Assembly (NCBI GenBank): GCA_022340465.1
Contig: JAJDNW010000034.1
Coordinates: 1 to 53,041 of the forward strand
DNA length: 53,041 bases
Direction: 5' to 3'
From: Deltaproteobacteria bacterium
Lineage (GTDB): Bacteria; Desulfobacterota; Desulfobacteria; Desulfobacterales; B30-G6
Notes under the pieces: generated by a model
What the model was told of the DNA's origin: nothing
Seen by the model: only the letters and a program-made list of their open reading frames with translations
Database searches by the model: none
Part shown: positions 1 through 8,516 of the stretch, in pieces
How the letters are laid out: each line of letters opens with the position of its first letter
Numbering within the stretch: position 1 is the stretch's first letter
Program-made: the position numbers and the translations under genes

Positions 1-2
1 CT

Positions 3-563
3 GACGGTGGCCGGATACTGGATGTCGGCACCGGCACCGGAAGCATCGCCCTCGACGCCCTGAAAAGGGGAAAAAACCTCAGGGTCGTCGGCGCCGATTT
101 CACCGCCGGAATGATAATGGTCGGAAGGCGGCGGCCCGGCGGGAACCGGGTCACCTGGGTGAACGCCGACGCGCTGTCGCTGCCCTTCGATGACGCCTGT
201 TTCGATGCGGTCACATCCGGGTACCTCATCAGGAATGTCAGCGATGCCGCCCGCGCCTTTCGGGAGCAGGCTCGAGTCGTCAAGCCCGGCGGCCGCGTGG
301 TCTGTCTGGAAACGTCACCACCGCCGGAAGGCCCCCTGAGGCCATGGCTCCTGTTCTTCCTGAACCGCGCGATCCCCCTCTTGGGGCACGCGGTGGCCGG
401 CAACCGTTCGGCCTACACCTATCTCCCCCAGACGACCCAAGCCTTCTTATCCCCGCAACAAGTCTGCGCCGTCATGCGCTCGGCAGGTCTCGAGCACATC
501 CGCTACCAACGCTTCATGTTCGGCACCATCGCGGTGCACGTGGGCGTCCGCCCGCTTTCTTAG
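3..563 (+). CDS. ubiE: UbiE/MenG-family quinone C-methyltransferase, 5'-truncated by the window edge
   Basis: The frame is open from base 3, so the N-terminus lies outside the window. The visible part has SAM motif I (DVGTGTG), then an acidic motif (GADFTAGMI), then ADALSLPFDD and a post-III motif (VVKPGGRVVCLE). The C-terminal part (AYTYLPQTTQAF, then HVGVRP at the end) matches the UbiE/COQ5 signature 'YxYLPxSxxAF...HVGxK'. The family methylates demethylmenaquinone or a ubiquinone precursor. In an anaerobe the product would be menaquinone, which fits the quinone-linked FeS protein encoded at 16-18 kb. The stop codon overlaps the stop of the convergent acyl-CoA ligase. Family is clear; exact substrate is inferred. 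Confidence 0.85.
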   Translation, partial: DGGRILDVGTGTGSIALDALKRGKNLRVVGADFTAGMIMVGRRRPGGNRVTWVNADALSLPFDDACFDAVTSGYLIRNVSDAARAFREQARVVKPGGRVVCLETSPPPEGPLRPWLLFFLNRAIPLLGHAVAGNRSAYTYLPQTTQAFLSPQQVCAVMRSAGLEHIRYQRFMFGTIAVHVGVRPLS

Positions 564-2083
564 TATTTGGCCCCGTGGTCTTTCTTCACCTTTTCCCGGT
601 CGATCTCGCCGTCCCCTGTTTTGGGCAGGGTCTCGACGAACACGACGTGCTTGGGCTTTTTATAGCGTGCAATCTGCGAAGCCACATACGCCTTCAGTTC
701 ATCCGGGTCGACACGCTTTCCGGGCTCGAGCACGCAGACGGCCTTGATGGCCTCGCCCCACTGTTTGTCGGAAACTCCGATGACGCTCACTTCGGCGATC
801 GCCTCGTGGCCCAGAATCGCCTTTTCCACTTCGGCCGGATACACGTTCTCGCCGCCCGGTTTGATCAGTTCCTTCTGGGCCTTGCGCTTCACATACCAGA
901 GGAAACCGTCCTCGTCGAATCTGCCGATGTCGCCGGTGTGGTGCCATCCGTTGCGAAACGTGTACGCGTTGTCCTCGTCCCGGCCCCAGTATCCCTTGAA
1001 AACCGTGGGCGAACGCACACAGATTTCGCCGGGGGTTCCCGTGGGGACCTCATTGTCCAGATCATCCAAAAGAACGACATTGCTGAGAGCCGTCGGCTTT
1101 CCGGCACTTCCGGGCCGGTCGGTGATCAGGCCTCCACTGACCCCCATGGCCTCGGTCTGTCCGAAGCCGGTTTCATACTGCACCCCCGGTACCAGTTCGA
1201 GAAAGCGCATGATGTTTTCGGGGTGGTCCATGCCGGTGACGTGTCTGAGGGAGCTTATATCGTAGTTCCCTTTCTCATAGGCCTCCATCAGCTTTTTAAG
1301 GATAGGGGCGAAATTGAAAAAAGTGGTGCCCTTCTCCTTTTCAATGGCGTCCAAGGTCTGTTCCGGCTTGAAGCGCTCCAGGACCACGTTCTTGCCGCCA
1401 CAGTGCATGGTAGCCATGGCCAGGGAAAGCCCGGCAATGTGAAACAGCGGCAGAATACAGATGTGGCAGTCCTTCTCTGTCAGATGGTAGCGTAACTGGG
1501 TTATCATGCTGCTGTATACGATATTGGCCTGGCTTAAAAGCGCCCCCCGCGGCTCCCCCTCCACCGCCGCCGTGTGAATGATGACAAACCCGGCGTCCGC
1601 CGGGATGTCGTACGTCCGTTCCAGTCCCTGCTCGCTGAGAAGGTCGCTGAATGGTAAAAAATCCGCAGACGGGTCTCCGGGTCCTATGGCATAGCATTTT
1701 TCGATGGCGTCCACTCTCGGGGCAACCTTGGCAACCACGTCACCGTAAGGCTGCCCTGCAAAAACCAATCGCGGTTTGCAGTCGTTCAGAACGAAAAAAA
1801 TTTCCTCCTCCTGAAACCGCCAGTTTACGGCCAGGACGATGGCGCCGATCTTCGCGGCCGCACCGTAGAGAACCAGGTAATCGGAGCTGTTGTGGCCGAC
1901 CACACCCAGCCGGTCGCCCTGCTGAATCCCGGCTGCCGTCAACCCGGCCGCCAGTCGATCGCATCTTTCTTTAAACGCCGGGTAGGTCAAGCGCTCCGAG
2001 TTGAAGACGACGGCCTCTTTCTCCGCACTGCCGGCGGCACTGCGGCAAATCATGTCATAAACGGTGAAGTCGTAAAGTCCCAT
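560..2083 (-). CDS. AMP-forming acyl-CoA synthetase (FadD-like) with atypical catalytic motifs
   Basis: This 507-residue ANL-superfamily adenylating enzyme would activate a carboxylic acid to its CoA thioester via an acyl-AMP. Visible motifs are the A5-like YETGFGQTE (303-311), HTGD (382-385) and KPGGENVYPAEVE (408-420). Two positions are unusual. The P-loop, normally TSGTTGxPKG, reads HTAAVEGEPRGA (170-181). The C-terminal 'GK' lysine used for adenylation is replaced in PKTGDGEIDR, with Glu at residue 493. The protein is full length, so it may be a diverged subfamily rather than a pseudogene. The start has a strong upstream AAGGAGG. The gene converges with the ubiE-like gene, the stop codons overlapping. 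The acyl substrate is not predictable. Confidence 0.85.
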   Translation of the reverse strand: MGLYDFTVYDMICRSAAGSAEKEAVVFNSERLTYPAFKERCDRLAAGLTAAGIQQGDRLGVVGHNSSDYLVLYGAAAKIGAIVLAVNWRFQEEEIFFVLNDCKPRLVFAGQPYGDVVAKVAPRVDAIEKCYAIGPGDPSADFLPFSDLLSEQGLERTYDIPADAGFVIIHTAAVEGEPRGALLSQANIVYSSMITQLRYHLTEKDCHICILPLFHIAGLSLAMATMHCGGKNVVLERFKPEQTLDAIEKEKGTTFFNFAPILKKLMEAYEKGNYDISSLRHVTGMDHPENIMRFLELVPGVQYETGFGQTEAMGVSGGLITDRPGSAGKPTALSNVVLLDDLDNEVPTGTPGEICVRSPTVFKGYWGRDEDNAYTFRNGWHHTGDIGRFDEDGFLWYVKRKAQKELIKPGGENVYPAEVEKAILGHEAIAEVSVIGVSDKQWGEAIKAVCVLEPGKRVDPDELKAYVASQIARYKKPKHVVFVETLPKTGDGEIDREKVKKDHGAKY

Positions 2084-2181
2084 GCATGCCTCCTTCCTCG
2101 ATTTTTGTGCTCAGGAATGATGAGAATGATTACATCAAATTCAGGCCGCAATCAAGCAGTGCCTTTGTTCCGCCATAATCC

Positions 2182-2418
2182 AACCCGGATAACCCGGAAA
2201 ATATAAAGATCACTTATCACGATAACACGAAAGTCCAAAAAACACGAAAAAGACCATATCTAATCACTTTCTGGATAGCGCTGACACTTCACTGCATGCC
2301 CCGTCTGTGCGGGAATGACGAAAAAACAACCAGACGTCGCAAGTATTTGGTATCGGATCATTTGAAATTGTTTAGCATTTTGATATAAGATCTTATTATT
2401 TTTGATTTATCCGGGTTA
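2182..2418. repeat. AT-rich spacer bounded by an 11-bp inverted repeat, with degenerate dispersed repeats inside
   Basis: The 342-base gap between the acyl-CoA ligase and the methyltransferase has no convincing gene. AACCCGGATAA (2182-2192) recurs inverted as TTATCCGGGTT (2408-2418). Inside, bases 2216-2250 hold CACGAAA-type words like those of the 14034-14112 palindrome. Bases 2296-2330 hold a degenerate copy of the common 'CCCGCGCAGGCGGGAATGACG' type repeat. The whole could be a decayed MITE-like element, but no target-site duplication was established. Confidence 0.35.
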
Positions 2419-2443
2419 GGATCTAATGCGAGAGGAGTACATA

Positions 2444-3229
2444 ATGGCTTCAGAGGAAAGCGTCGAATATCACGACCGGCTGGTCGCGCTGCTGGAAACG
2501 GTCTGGGGGGAGGGCTTCCTGTCCCCGGGAGGCCCGGAGGAGGTCGCCCTGGTTTTGGAGGGGATCGATCTCGCCGGCTGCAGGGTGCTGGACATCGGCT
2601 GCGGGGTCGGCGGCGTGGATATCCTGCTGGTGCGTGACTATCAGGCGGCAAAGGTTGTCGGCATCGACGTCGAGAAACCGGTGATCGAAAAAAGCCGCCG
2701 GCGGGCAGTTGAACACGGGCTGTCGGACCGCATCGAATACCGGCTGGTCGACCCCGGGCCCCTCCCCTTTGGCGACGAAACCTTCGACGTGGCGTTCAGC
2801 AAGGATGCCATGATACACATTCCGGACAAAAAAGCCCTGTTCGAGGATGTTTTTCGGGTTCTGAAGCCGGCCGGCGTTTTTGCCGCCTCCGACTGGATGC
2901 GCTGCGACCAAGGGCCTCCTTCGGCCGATATGCAGCGGTATGTCGAATCAGAGGGGTTGAGCTTCGACATGGCCCCGCCGGAAGCCTATGCCCGAACGCT
3001 CGAAGAAACGGGTTTTACGGAAGTCGTGCTCAAGGACAGGAACCCGTGGTACGCCGAATTGGCCCGTAAAGAATACGAGCAAATGAAAGGACCCCTCTAC
3101 GAAATGCTGGTGAAGAGGGCCGGCAAGGAGGAAACCGACCACAACCTGAACGTATGGCGCAACATGTGCATCGTCCTGGAAAGCGGTGAACTCCGGCCGG
3201 GCCACATGCGGGCGTTTAAAAGGGGCTAA
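2444..3229 (+). CDS. SAM-dependent methyltransferase, phosphoethanolamine N-methyltransferase-like
   Basis: This 261-residue class I methyltransferase has an N-terminal GEGFLSPGGPEE segment, motif I LDIGCGVGG, acidic VGIDVEKP, then FSKDAMIHIPDK and FRVLKPAGVFAASDW. That layout resembles the single-domain PMT enzymes ('SPGG...LDIGxGxGG...SRDAxLHI...KPxGxLLxxDY'), which convert phosphoethanolamine to phosphocholine. This is a resemblance judged by eye, and other small-molecule N-methyltransferases share it. I chose the ATG at 2444 because AGAGGAG (2431-2437) sits 6 bases upstream. An in-frame ATG at 2426 precedes that ribosome site. If it is a PMT, it would tie methylamine chemistry to the sarcosine operon downstream. 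Confidence 0.75.
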   Translation: MASEESVEYHDRLVALLETVWGEGFLSPGGPEEVALVLEGIDLAGCRVLDIGCGVGGVDILLVRDYQAAKVVGIDVEKPVIEKSRRRAVEHGLSDRIEYRLVDPGPLPFGDETFDVAFSKDAMIHIPDKKALFEDVFRVLKPAGVFAASDWMRCDQGPPSADMQRYVESEGLSFDMAPPEAYARTLEETGFTEVVLKDRNPWYAELARKEYEQMKGPLYEMLVKRAGKEETDHNLNVWRNMCIVLESGELRPGHMRAFKRG

Positions 3230-3310
3230 ATGCGGCTAAAGGTGTCGAAAAAGAGCTGTCCACCCAAAAGGCACAAAGACCGGGCCCCGTGTGGGAAATC
3301 GGACCGGGAT

Positions 3311-3343
3311 TGAAGATCCCCCGCAGCAAGCTGCGAGGAATGC
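3311..3343. repeat. REP-like palindrome (GCAGC-AAGCTGC type)
   Basis: Bases 3317-3340 form an imperfect inverted repeat around CCGCAGCAAGCTGCG, preceded by TGAAGAT. It lies between the convergent methyltransferase and serine-hydrolase genes. A related copy with the same GAAGAT lead and AGCTTGCTGCGGGGA core lies at 49829-49860, so this is a dispersed element and not a private terminator. Confidence 0.55.
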
Positions 3344-3358
3344 ACTCGCTTTCTCGGC

Positions 3359-4780
3359 TCAAGAAAATGCGGCCAGAATATTGCGGATGAACTCGTCCGT
3401 ACTCCAGGCCGGGCGGTGGCTTGTAGCTCCGAAACGCACCAGCACCAGTTTTTTCGATGGAATGATGATAACCTTCTGCTCCTGAAAACCCGAAGCCTCG
3501 TACTCGTCGCGTGGGGCGTGCACCCATCGCCGGTCTTCCGGGTTGCTCGGGTTGCCCGCATTCAACCAGAAAAGAGCCCCGTATTCTCCCATGGGTGCTG
3601 TTGGCGTCGGCGTGGTGGTGTAGGCCACCCAACCCTTCGGCAGAACGCGCTCACCCGCCCACACGCCGTCCCGGAGGTAGAGCAGGCCGAACCGGGCCCA
3701 GTCTCTGGGCGTCGCATGGGCGTATGAGGAGCCCACAAAGGTCCCGGATGCATCCGGCTCCAGGATGGCGCTGTACATGCCGATCCTGTCGAACAGCTCC
3801 CGGTAGAGAAACCGATAGTAATACAGATCCTCTTTCTCGATCGTCTGACGGACAATGCGGGCCACGATATTAGCCGTTCCGCTGGAGTAGGACCATTTGC
3901 CGTCCGGTTCCGTCTCGAGCGGCTTGGCCGCGGCAAAGGCGGCAAAATCATAACTCCCGAAAAGCATGTCCGTGGCATCGGCCAGCGGTCCATACACCTC
4001 CTCGAAAGCCAGACCGCTGCTCATGCGTAAAAGCTGGTCCAGGGTTATCCGCCTACGGGGGTCGCCGGCCGCCTGCCATTCCGGCACCGGTGCCGGCTGC
4101 ATGATGTCCAGTTTACCTTCCCTTACCAGAATGCCCACCAGGGCATTGGTGACACTCTTGCTCATGGACCATCCCAGGAGCGGCATATCCTTGTTAAAAC
4201 CCGGGGCATACCGTTCGGAAATAAGCTTGCCGTCATAAACCACCACCACGGCCCGGGTCTTGCGCAGGTTGTCAGGGGTGGCTTCGGCAAAAGCCGCATC
4301 GATGGCGGCGTCGATTTTGGCCGCATCGACACCTTCGATTTGGCTGATATCGGCTGCCCGGCTTCCCGCAGGCCAGAGGAGGTCCCCGCGATGCACCGGC
4401 CGGTTTTTCGCAAAGTCGGGCGCGACAAGCTTCTGACGGCGCATCGTTTCGGCGGTTGTTCCGACCACCAGTGAGCATCCGCACCCCTCGCGATAAATGG
4501 CTTTCAGTTTAAACATGCCGTACAGGCTGCCGGTGACCGATTTTTCATCATGGTCGATGGTATAGCCGGCGAAGGCGGCCAGGGGGTTGGCCGGTTCCAC
4601 ATCCTCGGTGAAAACGGTTTCGGGGTCGCGATGGGAGATGAACGTGCTCGAGCACAGATATTTGGCCACAAAGCCGGACCCGATGGGGCCCGTCTTCCCC
4701 GCAAACCACACGATTCCAATACAGGCAGTGATGACGATGCCCGCCAAGCCCCAAAGAGTGATCTTTAACCAATGTCGCAT
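3359..4780 (-). CDS. Membrane-anchored serine hydrolase of the beta-lactamase/transpeptidase-like fold
   Basis: This 473-residue protein has an N-terminal hydrophobic segment (about 8-27) acting as uncleaved anchor or signal peptide, so the catalytic domain should face the periplasm. The S-x-x-K catalytic motif is SMSK at 205-208, within GWSMSKSVTNALVG. The second motif is YSSG at 298-301 (Y-x-S/N). This resembles class C beta-lactamase-fold esterases and 6-aminohexanoate-dimer hydrolases (EstB/NylB type). The family hydrolyses esters or amides; the substrate cannot be read from sequence. GGAGG lies six bases upstream of the ATG. It follows the EamA gene on the same strand with a hairpin between them, so it is probably its own unit. 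Confidence 0.85.
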   Translation of the reverse strand: MRHWLKITLWGLAGIVITACIGIVWFAGKTGPIGSGFVAKYLCSSTFISHRDPETVFTEDVEPANPLAAFAGYTIDHDEKSVTGSLYGMFKLKAIYREGCGCSLVVGTTAETMRRQKLVAPDFAKNRPVHRGDLLWPAGSRAADISQIEGVDAAKIDAAIDAAFAEATPDNLRKTRAVVVVYDGKLISERYAPGFNKDMPLLGWSMSKSVTNALVGILVREGKLDIMQPAPVPEWQAAGDPRRRITLDQLLRMSSGLAFEEVYGPLADATDMLFGSYDFAAFAAAKPLETEPDGKWSYSSGTANIVARIVRQTIEKEDLYYYRFLYRELFDRIGMYSAILEPDASGTFVGSSYAHATPRDWARFGLLYLRDGVWAGERVLPKGWVAYTTTPTPTAPMGEYGALFWLNAGNPSNPEDRRWVHAPRDEYEASGFQEQKVIIIPSKKLVLVRFGATSHRPAWSTDEFIRNILAAFS

Positions 4781-4803
4781 GGGTGCCTCCGCTGATGGTT
4801 TTT

Positions 4804-4834
4804 GCCTTCTTTAACCTCAACAGGTTCTGAAGGC
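4804..4834. terminator. Hairpin between the EamA permease and serine hydrolase genes
   Basis: GCCTTC (4804-4809) pairs with GAAGGC (4829-4834), and an inner ACCT/AGGT stem extends it. No clear U-tract follows on the minus strand, so it could be a weak terminator or a processing site downstream of the EamA gene. Confidence 0.35.
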
Positions 4835-4867
4835 TTGATTACTTGATAGATTCTGCCGGGTCAGGCC

Positions 4868-5782
4868 TCACAGGGTTTGAGCGGGGTAGGTCTTTGGTAT
4901 AACCGCCCGCTTTTCCCGCCGGATCAGGTAAGCGCCGCTGGAAACGATGATCATGGCTCCCACCACCGTCCACCCATCCGGCAGGTCGCCGAAGAGAAAG
5001 AAGCCGAACAGCACGGCCCAGACAAGGGTCGCGTAATCGAACGACGCCAGCAGAGACGCCGGCGCCCGCTCGAATGCCCTGATCATGAAAAAATGACCGG
5101 CGGCCCCGACCAGTCCCAGCCACATCAACAGCAGCCATTGGACCGGACTGGGCGTCTGCCAAAAAAACGCCGCCATGACGCTCGAAAAGACAAGCCCGCA
5201 TGTGCATGTGTAAAAAAGCGTTGTCAATGCTTTGTCCCGCATGCCCAGAATCCGGGTGGTTATCTGCAGCGTCGCATAGAAAAGTGCCGACAGCACCGGC
5301 AGAATCACCGCCCAGTGAACGATGCCTGCTCCCGGCCTGACGACAAGCAGAACACCCGCAAGCCCCGCAACCGCGACAATCCACCGGTACGAACCGAATT
5401 TTTCGCCTAAGAATATGACCGAGAGGATGGTCACCAGCAGCGGTGAAATAAACGCGATGACCGTGCACTCCGCCAGTGGCAGATAGATCAGCCCGGCCCA
5501 GAAGGTGACACCGGCACAGAATATCAAGGAAGATCGCAAAACCTGCATTTTCAGATTGCGGGTCGACACTATTTCCCGAGGCGCCCCCCGCAGGAAAAAG
5601 ACCGCGATGAACAACAGGTGAAAAAAGTACCGCCCCCACATCACCATCCACAGGGACAGTTCGCCGGTTATGAATTTGGCGGAAGCGTCCAGGGTGGAGA
5701 AACACACAGTCATGGCCAGCATAAAACCGATGCCACCCAACGGCACTTCCAGTAGAGGGGACCGCACTGCTGCGGCCGGCAT
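4868..5782 (-). CDS. EamA/DMT-superfamily inner-membrane transporter
   Basis: This 304-residue protein has about ten hydrophobic segments in two EamA repeats. Typical features are the proximal LAMTVCFSTLDASAKF, the AECTVIAFISPLLVTILSVIFLGE end of the first repeat and ALFYATLQITTRI in the second. DMT-family proteins export or take up metabolites; the substrate is unknown. The open frame extends far upstream but there it only shadows the RpiR gene. I start at the ATG at 5782. A TTG at 5803, overlapping the TGA of the upstream regulator and preceded by GGAG, is a credible alternative and would couple translation of the two genes. Confidence 0.85.
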   Translation of the reverse strand: MPAAAVRSPLLEVPLGGIGFMLAMTVCFSTLDASAKFITGELSLWMVMWGRYFFHLLFIAVFFLRGAPREIVSTRNLKMQVLRSSLIFCAGVTFWAGLIYLPLAECTVIAFISPLLVTILSVIFLGEKFGSYRWIVAVAGLAGVLLVVRPGAGIVHWAVILPVLSALFYATLQITTRILGMRDKALTTLFYTCTCGLVFSSVMAAFFWQTPSPVQWLLLMWLGLVGAAGHFFMIRAFERAPASLLASFDYATLVWAVLFGFFLFGDLPDGWTVVGAMIIVSSGAYLIRREKRAVIPKTYPAQTL

Positions 5783-5799
5783 TTCCTCAGGCTGATTTT

Positions 5800-6693
5800 T
5801 CAAGGCGATCCGCTCCGGTCGGTTTTCTTCAGATTGAAAAGCACGTCGTTTTCCGCGTACACCTTCTCGAGCCTCCGCTGGTGCTCTTCCAGACGGTCCC
5901 CGTCCCGGCTGGCCAGCTCCTGGACCAGGTAGTTGATAATGCAGGAGATCGTCGTGGGGCTTCCGATGAAGGGAATGTTTTTGCTGGGTGCGACCAGCGA
6001 GAGATCGGCCAACCGGACCAGGGGGCAGAGGCTGCTGTCGGCAATGACCATCAGTTTTTTCCCCAAACGGTGCACGAGCCTGCCGAGGCGTATCAACTCG
6101 TTGGGGTAGCGGGCGGTGGCGATGATGACGACCAGGCAGTCGGCGGGGGCGATGGTGAGCCAGTCGATGGCGGTGCTGTCGCTGCCTTTGAGAATTTGCA
6201 CATTTTGCCGGATCTTGGTCAGCGACCACCCCAGGTAGTACGCGAATGTGTAGGACAGCCTCGACCCCACCACATAGACGTACCCACTCTCTTCCACGGC
6301 GGACACCGCCTCGGCCAGGGCCTCCATGTCGGCAATCTCGAAAAAATATTGGAGGTTGTCCATCTCCTCAACCATCACGCGGTGCAGCCGGTTCGCGTCA
6401 GGGCCCTTCAGGCCGGAGAGGTCTTTGCGGTCCAACAGACTCAAGTCCGTATCGACAAAATCCCTCAGGGCCTGCCGAAAAGCGCTGTAGCCGCTGAAGC
6501 CCAGTTGACTGACAAAACGTACGACCGTGGCTTCACTTACACGGCATGTTTCGGCAAGTTCCTTCGTGGTCATGAAAACGGCCTTACGCGGGTTTTCCAT
6601 GATATAGCTGCCGAGAATACGCCCTTTCGGTGTCAGGGACGGATGCTGCTCGACAATGGCCTTGATGGTTGCTTGCGATGATCGGTTATCCAT
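5800..6693 (-). CDS. RpiR/MurR-family transcriptional regulator (HTH-SIS)
   Basis: This 297-residue protein has an N-terminal RpiR helix-turn-helix (about 15-85: SLTPKGRILGSYI, TTKELAETCRVSEATVVRF, LGFSGYSAFRQAL). A C-terminal SIS domain (about 125-270) has GYVYVVGSRLS, DSTAIDW and a second VIADSSLCPL segment. SIS domains in this family usually bind phosphosugars, but RpiR-type regulators also control non-sugar catabolic operons. It is divergent from the sox operon across a 324-base region that contains a 30-bp palindrome. Control of that operon and of itself is the obvious inference. The EamA gene follows almost immediately, suggesting co-expression. Confidence 0.9.
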   Translation of the reverse strand: MDNRSSQATIKAIVEQHPSLTPKGRILGSYIMENPRKAVFMTTKELAETCRVSEATVVRFVSQLGFSGYSAFRQALRDFVDTDLSLLDRKDLSGLKGPDANRLHRVMVEEMDNLQYFFEIADMEALAEAVSAVEESGYVYVVGSRLSYTFAYYLGWSLTKIRQNVQILKGSDSTAIDWLTIAPADCLVVIIATARYPNELIRLGRLVHRLGKKLMVIADSSLCPLVRLADLSLVAPSKNIPFIGSPTTISCIINYLVQELASRDGDRLEEHQRRLEKVYAENDVLFNLKKTDRSGSP

Positions 6694-6860
6694 TCATGCT
6701 TCCTGAAGATGGGTTGAACGACACGATGAAATAAAAACATTCAAATTGGCAAAACGGAATGACATGGACACCCCTCAACAGGAAAAGCGGGGGCGGCAAC
6801 AGGGTTTAAACGAATATTTTCTTATTATATAGATGTTTATAATATTTTTGACGCTGCCCA

Positions 6861-6890
6861 CCTGATCGATAATTCTTTTTATCGAACAGG
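6861..6890. promoter_or_regulatory. Near-perfect 30-bp palindrome, candidate RpiR operator
   Basis: CCTGATCGATAA (6861-6872) and TTATCGAACAGG (6879-6890) are inverted repeats matching at 11 of 12 positions around a 6-bp centre. It sits in the divergent rpiR/soxB spacer, about 50 bp upstream of the soxB -35 box. The symmetry and location suit a dimeric regulator. Binding by the adjacent RpiR protein is inferred. Confidence 0.55.
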
Positions 6891-6936
6891 CGCTGACGAT
6901 TGTCAAGCCCTTTGAATGACATTTCGCTTTTTTCAC

Positions 6937-6966
6937 TTGACAGGTTTTATTTCATTGCCGTAGAGT
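6937..6966 (+). promoter_or_regulatory. Sigma70-type promoter of the sox operon
   Basis: TTGACA (6937-6942, perfect -35) is followed after 18 bp by TAGAGT (6961-6966, 4 of 6 matches to TATAAT). Predicted transcription would start near 6973, upstream of the soxB ribosome-binding site AGGAAG at 7007-7012. The palindrome at 6861-6890 lies upstream. Confidence 0.6.
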
Positions 6967-7017
6967 GATCGCATCTTGAAACGCAACACCCATCATCACC
7001 CCAAACAGGAAGCGACC

Positions 7018-8241
7018 ATGCTTGACAGAAACAAACCGTTGTGGGGCAAACCGCCCCGGTTGAAGAGAAGTTACGATGCGGTCATCATCGGGGGGGGGCT
7101 GCACGGCCTTGCAACCGCCTACTTTCTGGCCCGTCACCAGGGCATGCAGAACATTGCCGTCCTGGAAAAGAGATACATCGGATTTGGCGGGGCAGGGCGC
7201 AACACGGCTATCGTGCGGGCCAACCAGAGGACCCAGGAAAACGTTCCCCTGTACAAGGAAGCCCTCGACCTTTGGCCCGTACTGACCAAGGAACTCGACT
7301 ACAATCTCATGTTTTTCAACTGCGGCAACCTGAACCTCCTGCACAGCGAGGCCGCCGTCAATGCCGCCAGGATGAACGTCGCCAGCGCCCAGTTTCAGGG
7401 CGTTGAAAGCCACCTGATCGATGCCAAGACCTGCAAGGAGATGATGCCGGCCCTCAACATTTCAGAAGAGATCACCTTCCCGATCATGGGCGCCATGTAC
7501 CACCCGCCCGGCGGCATCGTCCGCCACGATGCCGTTGTCTGGGGCCTTGCCAAGGGTGCCGCCAAATACGGCTGCCACATCCACCAGCAAACGGAAGTGA
7601 CCGGCATCAACGTCGCAAAAGGCAAGATCGTCTCAGTGGACACGCAAAAAGGGAGGATAAACACACCACGGGTTCTGCTGACGGCCGGCGGGTACACCGC
7701 AGCCCTCGCGTATCAGATGCTGGGCATCAAACTGCCCATCAGCGTGCTGAACATCCAGGCCATGGTCACACAGCCCCTGAAGCCGCTCCTGAACCACGTC
7801 ATCTCTTCCGGTGCTTACCACGTCTACGCCAATCAGACGCTCAAGGGGGAGATCGCCACCGGCGCCCACATGGACGCCTGGCCCAATTACACCACCCAGA
7901 CAACCGCATATTACATTCGGCATCAAGCCCAGGCCATCACCCAGATGCTTCCCTGCCTCAAAGGCGTGAAATTCATGCGTCACTGGTCGGGGCTGGCGGA
8001 CATGACCCCGGACATGGCCCCCATCATGGACGGCAACAACGCCATCGAGGGCTTTTTCCTGAACTGCGGCTGGGGGTATTTCGGCTTCAAGTCCTGCACG
8101 GCCAACGGCAAATACCTGGCCCAATTCATGGCTACGGGTGAATGCCCGGACATTCTCAAACCGTTCCACCTGGGGCGCTACGCCAAACACCGTTTGATGG
8201 GAGAAACCGCCGCACTGGTGACATACACGGCGGACAACTAA
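7018..8241 (+). CDS. soxB: Heterotetrameric sarcosine oxidase/dehydrogenase, beta subunit
   Basis: This 407-residue FAD-dependent DAO-fold subunit carries the amine-oxidation site. The dinucleotide motif is VIIGGGLHGLATAY (about 22-35). GFGGAGRNTAIVRAN and GGIVRHDAVVWG are characteristic of SoxB. The His in RHDAV (about 170) corresponds to the histidine that binds FMN covalently in studied enzymes, as far as I can align by eye. The start at 7018 has AGGAAG five bases upstream; an upstream in-frame TTG at 6976 would be essentially leaderless. First gene of a soxB-D-A-G, oxidoreductase, etfBA, dgcB-like operon. Aerobic relatives use O2; the ETF neighbours suggest a dehydrogenase mode here. Confidence 0.92.
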   Translation: MLDRNKPLWGKPPRLKRSYDAVIIGGGLHGLATAYFLARHQGMQNIAVLEKRYIGFGGAGRNTAIVRANQRTQENVPLYKEALDLWPVLTKELDYNLMFFNCGNLNLLHSEAAVNAARMNVASAQFQGVESHLIDAKTCKEMMPALNISEEITFPIMGAMYHPPGGIVRHDAVVWGLAKGAAKYGCHIHQQTEVTGINVAKGKIVSVDTQKGRINTPRVLLTAGGYTAALAYQMLGIKLPISVLNIQAMVTQPLKPLLNHVISSGAYHVYANQTLKGEIATGAHMDAWPNYTTQTTAYYIRHQAQAITQMLPCLKGVKFMRHWSGLADMTPDMAPIMDGNNAIEGFFLNCGWGYFGFKSCTANGKYLAQFMATGECPDILKPFHLGRYAKHRLMGETAALVTYTADN

Positions 8242-8404
8242 GGGTGCGGCACCTCAAGATTATATAGGGAGGCATGGGAGAATAAAAAATTTGGGGTGTT
8301 GGCGTAATGGGTAGCCCTATAGCAAAAAGATAGACATTACTGCTGCACGCCACTACCCCATGTTGTCGGAGCCAATTAGTTGAAGGACCGGGGAGTTTTA
8401 GCTT

Positions 8405-8455
8405 AGAACCCTCGCCATCCCCGCGCAGGCGGAGATGACCAAAAAACACCCCGAC
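8405..8455. repeat. Degenerate dispersed repeat in the soxB-soxD spacer
   Basis: The 275-base gap (8242-8516) has no open frame of note. Bases 8412-8450 (CATCCCCGCGCAGGCGGAGATGACC then a run of A) match the pattern of the degenerate copy at 2296-2330. The upstream half (8242-8400) shows nothing I can name. The insertion separates soxB from soxD, which are usually adjacent. Confidence 0.4.
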
Positions 8456-8516
8456 GGCTCATTTATCTACTTGAAGACATTTTGAAAACGTATCACCCGA
8501 TAAGGAGGCATTTACC

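Noticed and set aside
344-1495. A 383-codon plus-strand frame across the ubiE end and the acyl-CoA ligase
   Set aside because: It lies antisense to the ligase, which has all its own motifs, and encodes no recognisable domain.
4839-5705. A 288-codon minus-strand frame overlapping the EamA gene
   Set aside because: It is out of frame with the EamA protein and has no domain-like pattern. The EamA frame shows clear paired transporter repeats.
6973-7017. Upstream TTG start of soxB at 6976
   Set aside because: It would leave almost no leader, while 7018 has a good AGGAAG site and matches the usual SoxB N-terminus.
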